30,216 bases of DNA from a virus: IMG/VR virus record IMGVR_UViG_3300020129_000319, positions 1 to 30,216 of that record, one strand, 5' to 3'. This document shows, one piece after another, positions 14,431 to 20,997 of the stretch. The notes under the pieces were generated by a model. It had not been told where the DNA came from and did not search any database. It saw nothing but the letters and a program-made list of their open reading frames with translations. Position 1 is the stretch's first letter; every line of letters begins with the position of its first letter. Made by a program: the position numbers and the translations under genes.

Positions 14431-14681
14431 TCAGTCGGGAGATCCACGTCCTCAGGTGGCGCGAACCCGAACGCACGAATGACAGCTTTCGCAGCCTCAA
14501 GTAGATCCGGCGCCGCGGCGATCAGGCGGGCATTCGCTTCCCACTCGTCATAGTTCTTGTTGGCGTTGCCAATGTCAGGGACCAAGCCGAAGACGTGAGC
14601 GACGTGCTTGACTGTACTGTTACTCGGGTAGATCAGCCCGGTCCCTTTCTCATAGGACCACGGTCCCGGTGTATGGCTCAT
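14352..14681 (-). CDS. Phage HTPGPW / NARLIAAAPDLLEA-type protein (109 aa)
   Basis: Opens MSHTPGPWSYEKGTGLIYPS and contains EANARLIAAAPDLLEAAKAV, two signatures of a widespread short phage protein family of unknown function. The C-terminal part is acidic (FAPPEDVDLPTEWDDLSAAV). ATG 14681 follows the previous stop directly, with GGGAG about nine bases upstream. The family match is firm; its role is not known. Confidence 0.8.
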   Translation of the reverse strand: MSHTPGPWSYEKGTGLIYPSNSTVKHVAHVFGLVPDIGNANKNYDEWEANARLIAAAPDLLEAAKAVIRAFGFAPPEDVDLPTEWDDLSAAVAKAEGTEKPDPHARTSD

Positions 14682-14858
14682 TCAATAGTCTCCCTGATCT
14701 ATGGGATATGGCCCGTAGCCGACATTAGCGGACGGGTACGTGTGCTCGCCAGCTCGGCAAACGAAGTAAACCCGGACCCCGTGCTCGTCGGCATCGAACG
14801 CTTCGAGGAGCGGGCTCCCGTCGACCACGCACTCCTCGATGGCGACTTCGTCAGTCAT
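14682..14858 (-). CDS. Small protein, unknown (58 aa)
   Basis: Start taken at ATG 14858; an upstream ATG at 14951 would add 31 basic residues of low plausibility. Begins MTDEVAIEECVVDGSPLLEA and has a beta-like VRVYFVCRAGEHTYPSANVG. Its stop abuts the next ATG. No family recognised. Confidence 0.55.
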   Translation of the reverse strand: MTDEVAIEECVVDGSPLLEAFDADEHGVRVYFVCRAGEHTYPSANVGYGPYPIDQGDY

Positions 14859-14943
14859 GCTGGCGACCAGTGCGGCTCTTCTAGTTTGAATTCGTAATGG
14901 CTCTGACAAAGATGATTGCCGTCGATCAACCAGATAGCTGGGT

Positions 14944-14966
14944 CTTCGCAACCAACGCGTGCGAAG
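14944..14966 (-). terminator. Inverted repeat just after the integrase gene
   Basis: CTTCGCA (14944-14950) and TGCGAAG (14960-14966) are perfect 7-base arms around nine bases, 5 bases beyond the integrase stop. It may end integrase transcription, although no T-run follows, or be part of an attachment site. Confidence 0.35.
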
Positions 14967-14970
14967 CCCA

Positions 14971-16587
14971 TCAGCTAGCCATCGCTAAGGACAGTTTAGC
15001 CAGCAAATTGCTGGCAGTATGCTCGCTAACTGTGTCGGAGTCCAACAGCTTCCTGTAGGACTCTACGTGCCAGCGCCGTGCCTTCGAGATGCCCACGCCA
15101 CGAATGCGCACTTCGGTGACCAGGATGCGATACACGCGCGTCTGCTGGTACGGCGTCAGGTGATCCATGATCTCGGCCGAGTGCTCGATCAGCTCCTGCG
15201 CGCCGGCGAACGTCTCTTTGCTAGCGGTCAACTCCTCACGGGCCTCGATCAGCTGTGTGCGCACTGTCTCGATGGCCATCTCACGCTCCTGTAGCGCGCG
15301 CGTTATGGCCGCCGGCTTGACGCCGCGGATCGACATCCACTGGTCGGTGTCTTCCTGCTGCTGTTGTTCGAGGACCGCGAGCTTCGATTCCAGATCGCTC
15401 ACCAGATCATTGCTCGACGCCTGGGGCGCATTCTCCGCGGCGAGGGTCTCAACGTCGGGCAACAGGTCGGGCAGGATCGTGCGCAGGGCGACGAGCGCAC
15501 CCCGCTCGCCGAGAACCTGTGGCGTCTCGCACAGGCCATTGCGCTGCGTCGAACACTGGTAGCCGAGCTGTCCGGCGCTGACCATCGGCCGCCCGCACGT
15601 CACGCATGCCAGCACCCCAATTAAGCCGTGCTGGTACTTGCGCGCCCGTGACTGCGGCACCCAGGCGCCGGTCGGCTTGAACTTGCGCCGCCACGCCAGC
15701 GCCTGGCCGGCGGTCCAATACGCCAGGTGCGGCGCCTCGTGGTGAAAGCGACGATGCTCACGCCCTTCCCAGACAGCTGACTCGCGCTTGCTGTTCTGAC
15801 CGAAGTACCACTGCCCGTGATATTTCGGATTGTTCAGCATGCGGATCAGGTTGTTGGGCTTCCACGGCACCACCTGCTCGCCACGCTGTTCGCCGCGTGC
15901 GCGCAGCAGAAAACGGTCAACCTGGTTGAGCTGGCGGCAGACCTCGCCGAGGCTGTGGCATTCGTCCAGTAGACGGATGGCCGTAGCCATGACCTCAGCG
16001 ACGTCGGGATCCTTCTCCAGGATGGTGCGAATCGCCACGCGGCCATTCGACTTCAGCGTTTCCTCGTGTCGATTGCGGTAGCCCACCGGTGCCTTGCCCA
16101 TCTGAAACGGCTCACTTTCGGCGCGCTGGAACAGTCCACGCCAGAACGTATCGCGGATGCCGCGGACGTCGATGCCCGCCAGCATGCACTCGAACTGGAA
16201 CTCCTTGAGGTCAGCCTCTTTCCAGAGTTCGTAGATCTTGCGGTACGTGACCAGCAGTGCGCGTAGGCGAATCAACTGCTTGGCGATGACGGGGCCGTCA
16301 CCACCCAGCTCGTTACGAGTCAGGCGTTTGATGTCGTAGTAGGCGATGCCGTCCGCCTCACGCCGTTCGAGGCGAGCGAGCTGCTCGCGCAGCACCTTGC
16401 GCTTGGACAGATCACGGCCGGAGACCTGTTGTTCGTTGAACGGGAGGATGGTGGCCCCCCAATCAGCGAGGACTTTGTCGAAGTCCACTTCCTGGGCGAG
16501 CATCGACCAGTTCTCGACCTGGTGCGGCGTCGACACCCGCACGCCGCGGAGAATGCGCCGCCCGTCAAGCGGCTGGGTCGCGTACAC
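14971..16587 (-). CDS. int: Large serine recombinase (phage integrase)
   Basis: 538 aa from GTG 16587, the only start before an in-frame stop. The N-terminal catalytic domain holds LRGVRVSTPHQVENWSMLAQ with nucleophile Ser19 and Arg17, and later AYYDIKRLTRNELGG, the resolvase helix with its arginines. A recombinase domain follows (QMGKAPVGYRNR), then a Cys4-type zinc ribbon at about residues 332-356 (CVTCGRPM ... QCSTQRNGLC), a long coiled coil at about 395-480 (LESKLAVLEQQQQEDTDQWM) and a basic end. This is the standard layout of large serine integrases (attP x attB, integration without host factors). The 3' end lies in the 34-bp direct repeat; the start overlaps the small gene upstream by 23 bases. 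Confidence 0.95.
   Translation of the reverse strand: MYATQPLDGRRILRGVRVSTPHQVENWSMLAQEVDFDKVLADWGATILPFNEQQVSGRDLSKRKVLREQLARLERREADGIAYYDIKRLTRNELGGDGPVIAKQLIRLRALLVTYRKIYELWKEADLKEFQFECMLAGIDVRGIRDTFWRGLFQRAESEPFQMGKAPVGYRNRHEETLKSNGRVAIRTILEKDPDVAEVMATAIRLLDECHSLGEVCRQLNQVDRFLLRARGEQRGEQVVPWKPNNLIRMLNNPKYHGQWYFGQNSKRESAVWEGREHRRFHHEAPHLAYWTAGQALAWRRKFKPTGAWVPQSRARKYQHGLIGVLACVTCGRPMVSAGQLGYQCSTQRNGLCETPQVLGERGALVALRTILPDLLPDVETLAAENAPQASSNDLVSDLESKLAVLEQQQQEDTDQWMSIRGVKPAAITRALQEREMAIETVRTQLIEAREELTASKETFAGAQELIEHSAEIMDHLTPYQQTRVYRILVTEVRIRGVGISKARRWHVESYRKLLDSDTVSEHTASNLLAKLSLAMAS
14980..15013. repeat. 34-bp direct repeat, copy B (integrase 3' end)
   Basis: Copy B of the repeat at 13931-13964, with two substitutions. 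It forms codons SNLLAKLSLAM near the C-terminus of the integrase. One difference is synonymous in the integrase frame (TTG/CTG, Leu). Confidence 0.85.
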
Positions 16588-16717
16588 GCTCCGAGTCTAC
16601 ATCGTTAGGGTTGGCCTCAGGTTGAGGTTTGACCGTCTCTAAGTAGGCTTTGTAGCCAGTTCGTAGCAGGCGGACCAGTTCGCGGATGGCGTCCTGGCGC
16701 TCGGGTGTGTCGGCCAT
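16565..16717 (-). CDS. Small helical protein upstream of integrase (50 aa)
   Basis: Starts at ATG 16717: MADTPERQDAIRELVRLLRT, then GYKAYLETVKPQPE and an acidic/basic tail. An amphipathic helix with several Arg/Lys could bind DNA, and the 23-base overlap with the integrase start suggests co-expression, possibly as an excision or directionality factor. That role is only suggested by position. Confidence 0.5.
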   Translation of the reverse strand: MADTPERQDAIRELVRLLRTGYKAYLETVKPQPEANPNDVDSERVRDPAA

Positions 16718-16749
16718 GCCGGCAGTGTGAAGGTTGCCGGCATCACGGA

Positions 16750-16834
16750 TACGCCAATCGGTACGCCACTTTTGCATCTCGAAGTGCAACATTTGTCGTG
16801 CACGAACACTTGTTCTACAGTGAATCTGGCGTAC
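16750..16834. promoter_or_regulatory. Palindrome-rich control region upstream of integrase
   Basis: Contains TTGCA-8-TGCAA (16772-16789), the perfect palindrome TCGTGCACGA (16796-16805), and TACGCCA/GTACGCCA/TGGCGTAC motifs at 16750, 16761 and 16827. The TTGCA arms recur at the repressor-proximal region 13587-13628. Candidate operators or attP; the sequence alone does not decide. Confidence 0.4.
16793..16821 (+). promoter_or_regulatory. Candidate rightward promoter of early region
   Basis: TTGTCG (16793-16798) and TACAGT (16816-16821) are 17 bases apart, with the expected start at about the TGGCGTAC motif at 16827. A plausible origin for the transcript covering the early genes from 16927. 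Confidence 0.4.
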
Positions 16835-16926
16835 GGAGGCGTGCTCGGTGTCGTAAGGTTTCGCGCACAATAATATGTCGGTCCCTTGACGGACGGACAC
16901 CAACAGAACATCTATCTGTCTTCCTG

Positions 16927-17487
16927 ATGGGGGTCGGATGCTGGGTGGAACACGAGGCGGAGCACACACAACCATCGTTGCCAGGCGTTCCCGCGACTGG
17001 CGTACCACGGCAGGCGCTTGCCTATCTGCAGGCAGCGCGACGCTGCTACGAGGGAGTCACAGATCCCGACTGGCGACCAACGAACCCCGACATCGCTGCG
17101 GCGCATGCCCCGCGCCTCGAGGCGCGGACCTGGGATCGACGCAAGCATGACCTGCGCTGCGGCAAGTGGGGAGGCCGAGATTGGATCGAGGTCTGGCCGC
17201 CGCCGCAGAACTGGCATCCATCGTGGGAGCAGCTGCTCGCTGACGATCACGTGGACGTCAACGACGGCGAACTGCACCTGGTCGTCGACGAGACGTACGA
17301 CAGCAACGGCAAGATGGTCGCGCGACGTGTGATCCGTATCCTCGGCCATCTGGGTGCCGCGGCCGCGCTCTTCCCGTGGTTGTTGCTGGACGGAAGCGAT
17401 GGCCACATCGACGGTGTGTTCGCGGTCGGTTGTCTCAGCAACTACCTGCTGCACATCGTAGGGCACTGGGCACAAAAGCTGTCGTGA
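16927..17487 (+). CDS. Unknown early protein (186 aa)
   Basis: Start at ATG 16927 has no ribosome site; longer in-frame starts back to 16705 exist but give Cys/Arg-rich sequence over the control region. The protein has an aromatic/charged core (RCGKWGGRDWIEVWPPPQNW; DVNDGELHLVVDETYDSNGK) and a hydrophobic C-terminal third (LGHLGAAAALFPWLLLDGSD, CLSNYLLHIVGHW), perhaps a membrane-associated segment. No family recognised. The opposite strand contains long frames that I judge to be artefacts of GC-rich coding. Confidence 0.55.
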   Translation: MGVGCWVEHEAEHTQPSLPGVPATGVPRQALAYLQAARRCYEGVTDPDWRPTNPDIAAAHAPRLEARTWDRRKHDLRCGKWGGRDWIEVWPPPQNWHPSWEQLLADDHVDVNDGELHLVVDETYDSNGKMVARRVIRILGHLGAAAALFPWLLLDGSDGHIDGVFAVGCLSNYLLHIVGHWAQKLS

Positions 17488-17500
17488 TCTGACGTACTGT

Positions 17501-17534
17501 TGGCGTACGCCACCTGACGAGGAAAGTGGCGTAC
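17501..17534. promoter_or_regulatory. TGGCGTACGCCA palindrome plus repeated half-site
   Basis: A perfect 12-base palindrome at 17501-17512 and a further TGGCGTAC at 17527-17534, between two rightward genes. The same 8-mer occurs upstream of the integrase (16761, 16827). Candidate binding site of a phage regulator. Confidence 0.4.
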
Positions 17535-17565
17535 ACGAGTTTTCGGGTGCCGGCATGCTGGGTGC

Positions 17566-17814
17566 ATGCAGAGTGGATCCGCTGGTGCCCGACCAGTACG
17601 CGTGCCCGCACTGGTGCGGACGGACCTTGGCCCTGCGGGGTGGCGCACCCTGCATGAAGTCGCCGATTTGCGTGGTCGTCCGCCACGCTTGCAGGTGCTG
17701 GCGCTGCTGCGCTGGGCACTGTGGCGCTCGCTCCAGGGTGACGACACCGAACTGACGCGGGCGCAACTGAGCGAACTGCTCGGGGTCGTCGACTCGCTGG
17801 AACCGGTCGCCTGA
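17566..17814 (+). CDS. Small early protein, unknown (82 aa)
   Basis: Begins MQSGSAGARPVRVPALVRTD; the second half is helical and leucine-rich (RLQVLALLRWALWRSLQGDD, LTRAQLSELLGVVDSLEPVA). The start lies beyond the palindrome region and has no clear ribosome site. A reverse-strand frame covers it but has poorer third-position GC. Function unknown. Confidence 0.5.
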   Translation: MQSGSAGARPVRVPALVRTDLGPAGWRTLHEVADLRGRPPRLQVLALLRWALWRSLQGDDTELTRAQLSELLGVVDSLEPVA

Positions 17815-17817
17815 GCC

Positions 17818-18051
17818 ATGCGCGTCGACGATCCCAGACTGTCGGACCCGTCGTTCGCGGCCGGCTTCTCGCTCGGCGTGCGGCAGAGCGCCGACCTGGG
17901 CACCCAGGTGCTGGTGGCGCAGCTGCAAGAGACCATCGATCAGATGGCGCGCGTGCTGGCCGAGATGCACCAGGGCCTGGGCAAGCTCGAGGAGCTCGGC
18001 GCCGTGTTGCGCGAGGCGGAGCTCGGCTCGCCGTATTGGGGTAACCGCTGA
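17818..18051 (+). CDS. Small coiled-coil protein (77 aa)
   Basis: Starts three bases after the previous stop. From residue 25 on it is a continuous amphipathic helix (LGTQVLVAQLQETIDQMARV, AEMHQGLGKLEELGAVLREA), ending in GSPYWGNR. Overlaps the next gene by one base (TGATG). Probably an oligomerising accessory factor; not identified. Confidence 0.6.
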   Translation: MRVDDPRLSDPSFAAGFSLGVRQSADLGTQVLVAQLQETIDQMARVLAEMHQGLGKLEELGAVLREAELGSPYWGNR

Positions 18052-18146
18052 TGCCCACCTGGCTGGTGTTGCTGGGCGTGTGGCTGCTCGCGAGCGTGTG
18101 CCTCGCGGCGGGGCTGGCGCGGTGGTTTCGGTGGTTACGTGAGTAG
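18051..18146 (+). CDS. Tiny membrane protein (31 aa)
   Basis: The peptide MPTWLVLLGVWLLASVCLAA continues GLARWFRWLRE: a hydrophobic helix with a basic C-terminus. ATG shares bases with the previous stop and its own stop lies inside the next GTG-initiated gene. Coupling on both sides is the main evidence. Confidence 0.5.
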   Translation: MPTWLVLLGVWLLASVCLAAGLARWFRWLRE

Positions 18147-18288
18147 CAAGTGGCTGCTGCTGGCGATCGCGCTGGCCTTCGGCGCGGTTGGCGGCTACCT
18201 CTGGCTGGCCCTGTGGGCCGACGAGCGAAACCAGCGTTTTTACCTGGAGCGCGAGCGCGTCGCGCCGACGTGGGCGAGGATCGGATGA
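18139..18288 (+). CDS. Small membrane protein (49 aa)
   Basis: GTG start. The sequence MSSKWLLLAIALAFGAVGGY and LWLALW form one membrane helix, followed by a charged tail (ADERNQRFYLERERVAPTWA). It pairs with the 31-aa membrane peptide just before it. Its TGA overlaps the nuclease start (ATGA). Unknown role. Confidence 0.5.
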   Translation: MSSKWLLLAIALAFGAVGGYLWLALWADERNQRFYLERERVAPTWARIG

Positions 18289-18737
18289 GCGTCGTTCGCC
18301 TGGGCCTGAGCTATCCACGGATGCGGAGCATGGCCGTGCGCGTGGTGCCGCAGAAGGTGCTGACGCGCGCCCAGATCCTGCTCGTCGAGTCGATCATTTC
18401 CGAGGATGACTGGACCAGGTGGGTTATTTCCCGCGCGAAGCTCTGGGGCTGGGACGGATGGCACCTGCGCGACAGCGAGGGCGTCATCCAGAGCGTCCAT
18501 ATCACGCGTCTGGACGGGTATTGCGAGGGCCTGGGGTTACCCGATTGGGAGTTCTGGAGTGAGGAGTTTGGCGAGTCGTTCCGTGCCGAGCTCAAGGGCA
18601 AGTACGGGACGTTGAGCAAGCATCAGAAGCGGACCATTCCGTCCATGCGCCGCGGCGGCATCGTGTGTTTCACCTGGTGGCCGAAGGACTGGCGCGAGGT
18701 GGAGCGGGTCTTTCAGCACGGGTTGGAGGGACGATGA
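18285..18737 (+). CDS. VRR-NUC-type nuclease (150 aa)
   Basis: The nuclease core has LPDWEF (Asp87), FRAELKGKYGTLSKHQK (Glu102, Lys104, Gln114) and the closing GGIVCFTWWPKDWREVERV pattern; D...ExK...Q and the final W/PxDW.E are the VRR-NUC signature of the PD-(D/E)XK superfamily. VRR-NUC proteins cut branched or flap DNA in phage recombination and replication. ATG 18285 overlaps the previous stop. The first 60 residues are an extra helical domain, not a known partner domain. A role in resolving recombination intermediates with the RecT-like protein is inferred. Confidence 0.8.
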   Translation: MSVVRLGLSYPRMRSMAVRVVPQKVLTRAQILLVESIISEDDWTRWVISRAKLWGWDGWHLRDSEGVIQSVHITRLDGYCEGLGLPDWEFWSEEFGESFRAELKGKYGTLSKHQKRTIPSMRRGGIVCFTWWPKDWREVERVFQHGLEGR

Positions 18738-19006
18738 GCGAGGAGACGATCCGCGCCCGCGTAGTCTTTCGGAAGCAACTGTCGGATGGGAATTACGGCA
18801 GCGAAGTTGCTGAGGTCATGCTCGATGTGCCACTCGGCGAGGTGTACGACCTGTCCGAGGAGGCCGTCGCCTCGACGTTGGAGACCGCGCGGCGCCTGGT
18901 GCACGAGCAGTTGCTCAAGTCGCCCTCGTCCGCCGTGCGGCGGGCGCTCGAGCCAGCGCCATCCGTGCCATCGAACTATGACGACGACGAGGACATCCCG
19001 TTATGA
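18734..19006 (+). CDS. Small early protein, unknown (90 aa)
   Basis: ATG behind GGAGG with an ATGA overlap. An N-terminal beta part (IRARVVFRKQLSDGNYGSEV) is followed by a helix (EEAVASTLETARRLVHEQLL) and an acidic end YDDDEDIPL. The acidic C-terminal tail resembles that of ssDNA-binding proteins, but no OB fold was seen. Function unknown. Confidence 0.65.
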   Translation: MSEETIRARVVFRKQLSDGNYGSEVAEVMLDVPLGEVYDLSEEAVASTLETARRLVHEQLLKSPSSAVRRALEPAPSVPSNYDDDEDIPL

Positions 19007-19188
19007 AGACGGACCTGGACTGGGATGCGCTGGGCCTGTCGCCGGTGCCCGAGACGTGTCAGCGCGAAGGCTGCGCGCGCGCCGTGGAGACGTGGTGCCC
19101 GCTCTGCAACCTGTTCCTGTGCGCGGACCACGACCAGCTCACGCCGCAGCGCATGCACGACTGCCTCAGTGGGCCAGCGGATGACTGA
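19003..19188 (+). CDS. Cys-rich zinc-finger-like protein (61 aa)
   Basis: Contains CQREGC, CPLC and CADHDQLTPQRMHDC, giving a Cys/His cluster like a B-box or small treble-clef finger (C-x4-C ... C-x2-C ... C-x2-H). Starts by ATGA overlap and ends within the next start. Likely binds a protein or nucleic acid; not identified. Confidence 0.65.
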   Translation: MKTDLDWDALGLSPVPETCQREGCARAVETWCPLCNLFLCADHDQLTPQRMHDCLSGPADD

Positions 19189-19267
19189 CGACATGGTGCG
19201 CGTGGTGATCACCGTCGGCACGTTCACGGTGCTGCTGGTGTTGATCTTCACGAGGGCCGCCAGCTGA
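19181..19267 (+). CDS. Tiny membrane peptide (28 aa)
   Basis: The sequence MTDDMVRVVITVGTFTVLLV ends LIFTRAAS: one hydrophobic helix. It overlaps the zinc-finger gene by eight bases and its TGA shares the A with the next ATG. Translational coupling on both sides supports it. Confidence 0.45.
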   Translation: MTDDMVRVVITVGTFTVLLVLIFTRAAS

Positions 19268-19788
19268 TGGCGCGTGTGCCAGCGTTCGTCGCGGGCCTGG
19301 TGTGCGGGCTGGTGCTCGGCACCGCGGTGATCATCGGCCACGCCGACGACGTCAGCGCGGAAGTCTCGGCCGCCGCGGCCACGGCACACGTCGATCCTGT
19401 CAAGGTGCAGGAGGCGCTCGACACGATGGCGCAGGACGGCGTCAATACCGACGCCTGGAGCTACTTGCGCTCGACGGGCGAGCTGCCGCCGCTGCCACGT
19501 GAGACAGTCAGGCCGCCGGCGCTCTCGGACTCACCACCCGCTGCGCCGGCGGTGTCCGCCCGCGTGGCGTGCATTGAAGGGAAAGAGTCGCAGGGGCGCA
19601 ACATTGCCAATCAGCGCGGCTCCGGTGCTGGTGGCGTCATGCAATACATGCCGTCCACGTTCGCCGCACACGCTGCGGAGATGGGCCATCCGGAGTGGTC
19701 GTTGTGGAACCCGACTCAGGCGCGCGCGGTGGCCGCGCACGATCTGGCGCTCGGGCGGCGCGGGCAGTGGACGGTGGGTGGTTGCTGA
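19267..19788 (+). CDS. Rpf/lytic transglycosylase-like secreted protein (173 aa)
   Basis: An N-terminal hydrophobic segment (FVAGLVCGLVLGTAVIIGHA) indicates export or membrane anchoring. Residues 95-173 match the small lysozyme-fold seen in resuscitation-promoting factors and phage transglycosylases: ACIEGKESQGRNIANQRGSG with Glu104/Glu107 as catalytic candidates, AGGVMQYMPSTFAAHAAEMG and EWSLWNPTQARAV. Cys102 and Cys173 could form the typical disulphide. Such enzymes cleave the glycan strand. It lies in the early region, far from the lysis genes, so it may help DNA entry or change the lysogen's wall rather than lysis. Confidence 0.75.
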   Translation: MARVPAFVAGLVCGLVLGTAVIIGHADDVSAEVSAAAATAHVDPVKVQEALDTMAQDGVNTDAWSYLRSTGELPPLPRETVRPPALSDSPPAAPAVSARVACIEGKESQGRNIANQRGSGAGGVMQYMPSTFAAHAAEMGHPEWSLWNPTQARAVAAHDLALGRRGQWTVGGC

Positions 19789-19796
19789 TTCATGGC

Positions 19797-20984
19797 ATGG
19801 CTCTTTGTGCCGGGGCTGGCGGACTCGAGCTCGGACTCAGAATCGCCCTCGGCGATGACTACCGATGTGTGGTGTACGTCGAACGGGAAGCCTACGCAGC
19901 GGCCACTCTCGTGGCGCGGATGGCAGATGAGGCCCTGGATCAGGCGCCTGTCTGGGACGACCTGGCCACCTTCGACGGCAGCGTCTGGCGTGGCGTCGTG
20001 GATCTCATGTCTGCGGGGTTCTCGTGCCAGCCCTGGTCACCTGCCGGCAAGCGCCTCGGCATCGAGGACGAACGCTGGCTCTGGCCAGACCTATATCGCG
20101 TCATTTGCGAGGTGGGACCAGAGTGGGTCTTCCTGGAGAACGTACCCGGCCTTGTTCATGGAGGACTTGAGCACGTTCTGCGAGACCTGGCCACGTCGGG
20201 GTTCGATGAGGAATGGGACTGCGTATCGGCGGCCGAAGTTGGCGCAACGCAGCTCAGGCAGCGGCTCTACATACTGGCCCGCGCCTCGAGCGGAGGACGC
20301 GGAGTTCTGCGTCAATCATCCGGGCGCGGAGGACAGCCTGACGGGAACCGTCAGGCTGTGGTCGGGCCCGCGAGCGAACGATCCGGAGAAGCGGGGCGAC
20401 TTCCCGCCAGACCACCGCTCCGGTCTGGCGGGAGCGGCCCAGCTGTGGCCGACGGCGACGACGAAGGACGCCAACAGCAGCGGGACCCGCAAGAACGGGG
20501 TGACGCTGACGGACGTGAGCGTCCGTCAGCGGCTCTGGACGACGCCGACGGTCGACGACGCGCGGGGCCGGACGACGAAATACGCTCAGGGCGGTCCCGC
20601 CCTGAGCGTGCAGACCGCCTTGTGGGCGACGCCGACGAATGCGGACACGCTGGGCGGTCATCTGAGTCGGGGCGGGAACCGCTCACAGGAATTACTGCTC
20701 CGAGGACAAGCGAGCAATTGGGCGAGTCCAATTGCTCGGGATCATCGCTCGCCACACACGAGCGACCGCAGCGGCTCGCTCCCGCTGCAAGCTACTGGCC
20801 CCCAGATCGACGCTACCGCGGCACATGGCCGAGTGAGCTTGAACCCGCGGTTCGTCGAGTGGCTGATGGGATGGCCCCGTGGGTGGACCGACTGCGGCTC
20901 ACCGGTAACGGAGTGGTGCCGCTGGCTGCGGCAGTCGCGTTCCTACGCCTACGCGATCGCCTTTGCACAGGAGGATGTGAATGA
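19797..20984 (+). CDS. dcm: DNA cytosine-5 methyltransferase, catalytic half (frame breaks near 20277)
   Basis: From ATG 19797 (TTG 19782 possible). Motif I is MALCAGAGGLELGL; motif IV is MSAGFSCQPWSPAGKR with catalytic Cys77 (Ser replaces the usual Pro before it); motif VI is ENV at 114-116 (ENVPGLV); motif VIII QLRQR is at 152-156. Up to about residue 162 the codons have good third-position GC. After about 20280 this frame becomes Arg/Gly/Asp-rich with poor third-position GC, while the +1 frame becomes the coding one. Motif X (LRLTGNGVVPLAAAVAF) nonetheless survives near the end of this frame. Probably a protective or epigenetic methylase of the phage. Confidence 0.8.
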   Translation: MALCAGAGGLELGLRIALGDDYRCVVYVEREAYAAATLVARMADEALDQAPVWDDLATFDGSVWRGVVDLMSAGFSCQPWSPAGKRLGIEDERWLWPDLYRVICEVGPEWVFLENVPGLVHGGLEHVLRDLATSGFDEEWDCVSAAEVGATQLRQRLYILARASSGGRGVLRQSSGRGGQPDGNRQAVVGPASERSGEAGRLPARPPLRSGGSGPAVADGDDEGRQQQRDPQERGDADGRERPSAALDDADGRRRAGPDDEIRSGRSRPERADRLVGDADECGHAGRSSESGREPLTGITAPRTSEQLGESNCSGSSLATHERPQRLAPAASYWPPDRRYRGTWPSELEPAVRRVADGMAPWVDRLRLTGNGVVPLAAAVAFLRLRDRLCTGGCE

Positions 20985-20997
20985 CTCGAGCTCTTGA
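20270..20997 (+). pseudogene. C-terminal half of the cytosine methyltransferase in the +1 frame
   Basis: From about 20272 the frame displaced by +1 has near-complete G/C third positions and encodes WPTATTKDANSSG, LWTTPTVDDARG and LWATPTNADTLGG repeats plus LNPRFVEWLMGWPRGWTDCG, typical of the C-terminal part of many phage cytosine methyltransferases. There is no own start codon with a ribosome site here, so it would need a +1 frameshift at about 20274-20280 or has been disconnected by a one-base indel. A sequencing error is a third possibility. It ends in the start of the RecT-like gene. Confidence 0.65.

Noticed and set aside
16912-18318. Long open frame on the reverse strand
   Set aside because: It is Arg/Gln/Pro-rich, covers several well-coupled forward genes and the control region, and has poor third-position GC; it is a shadow of GC-rich coding.
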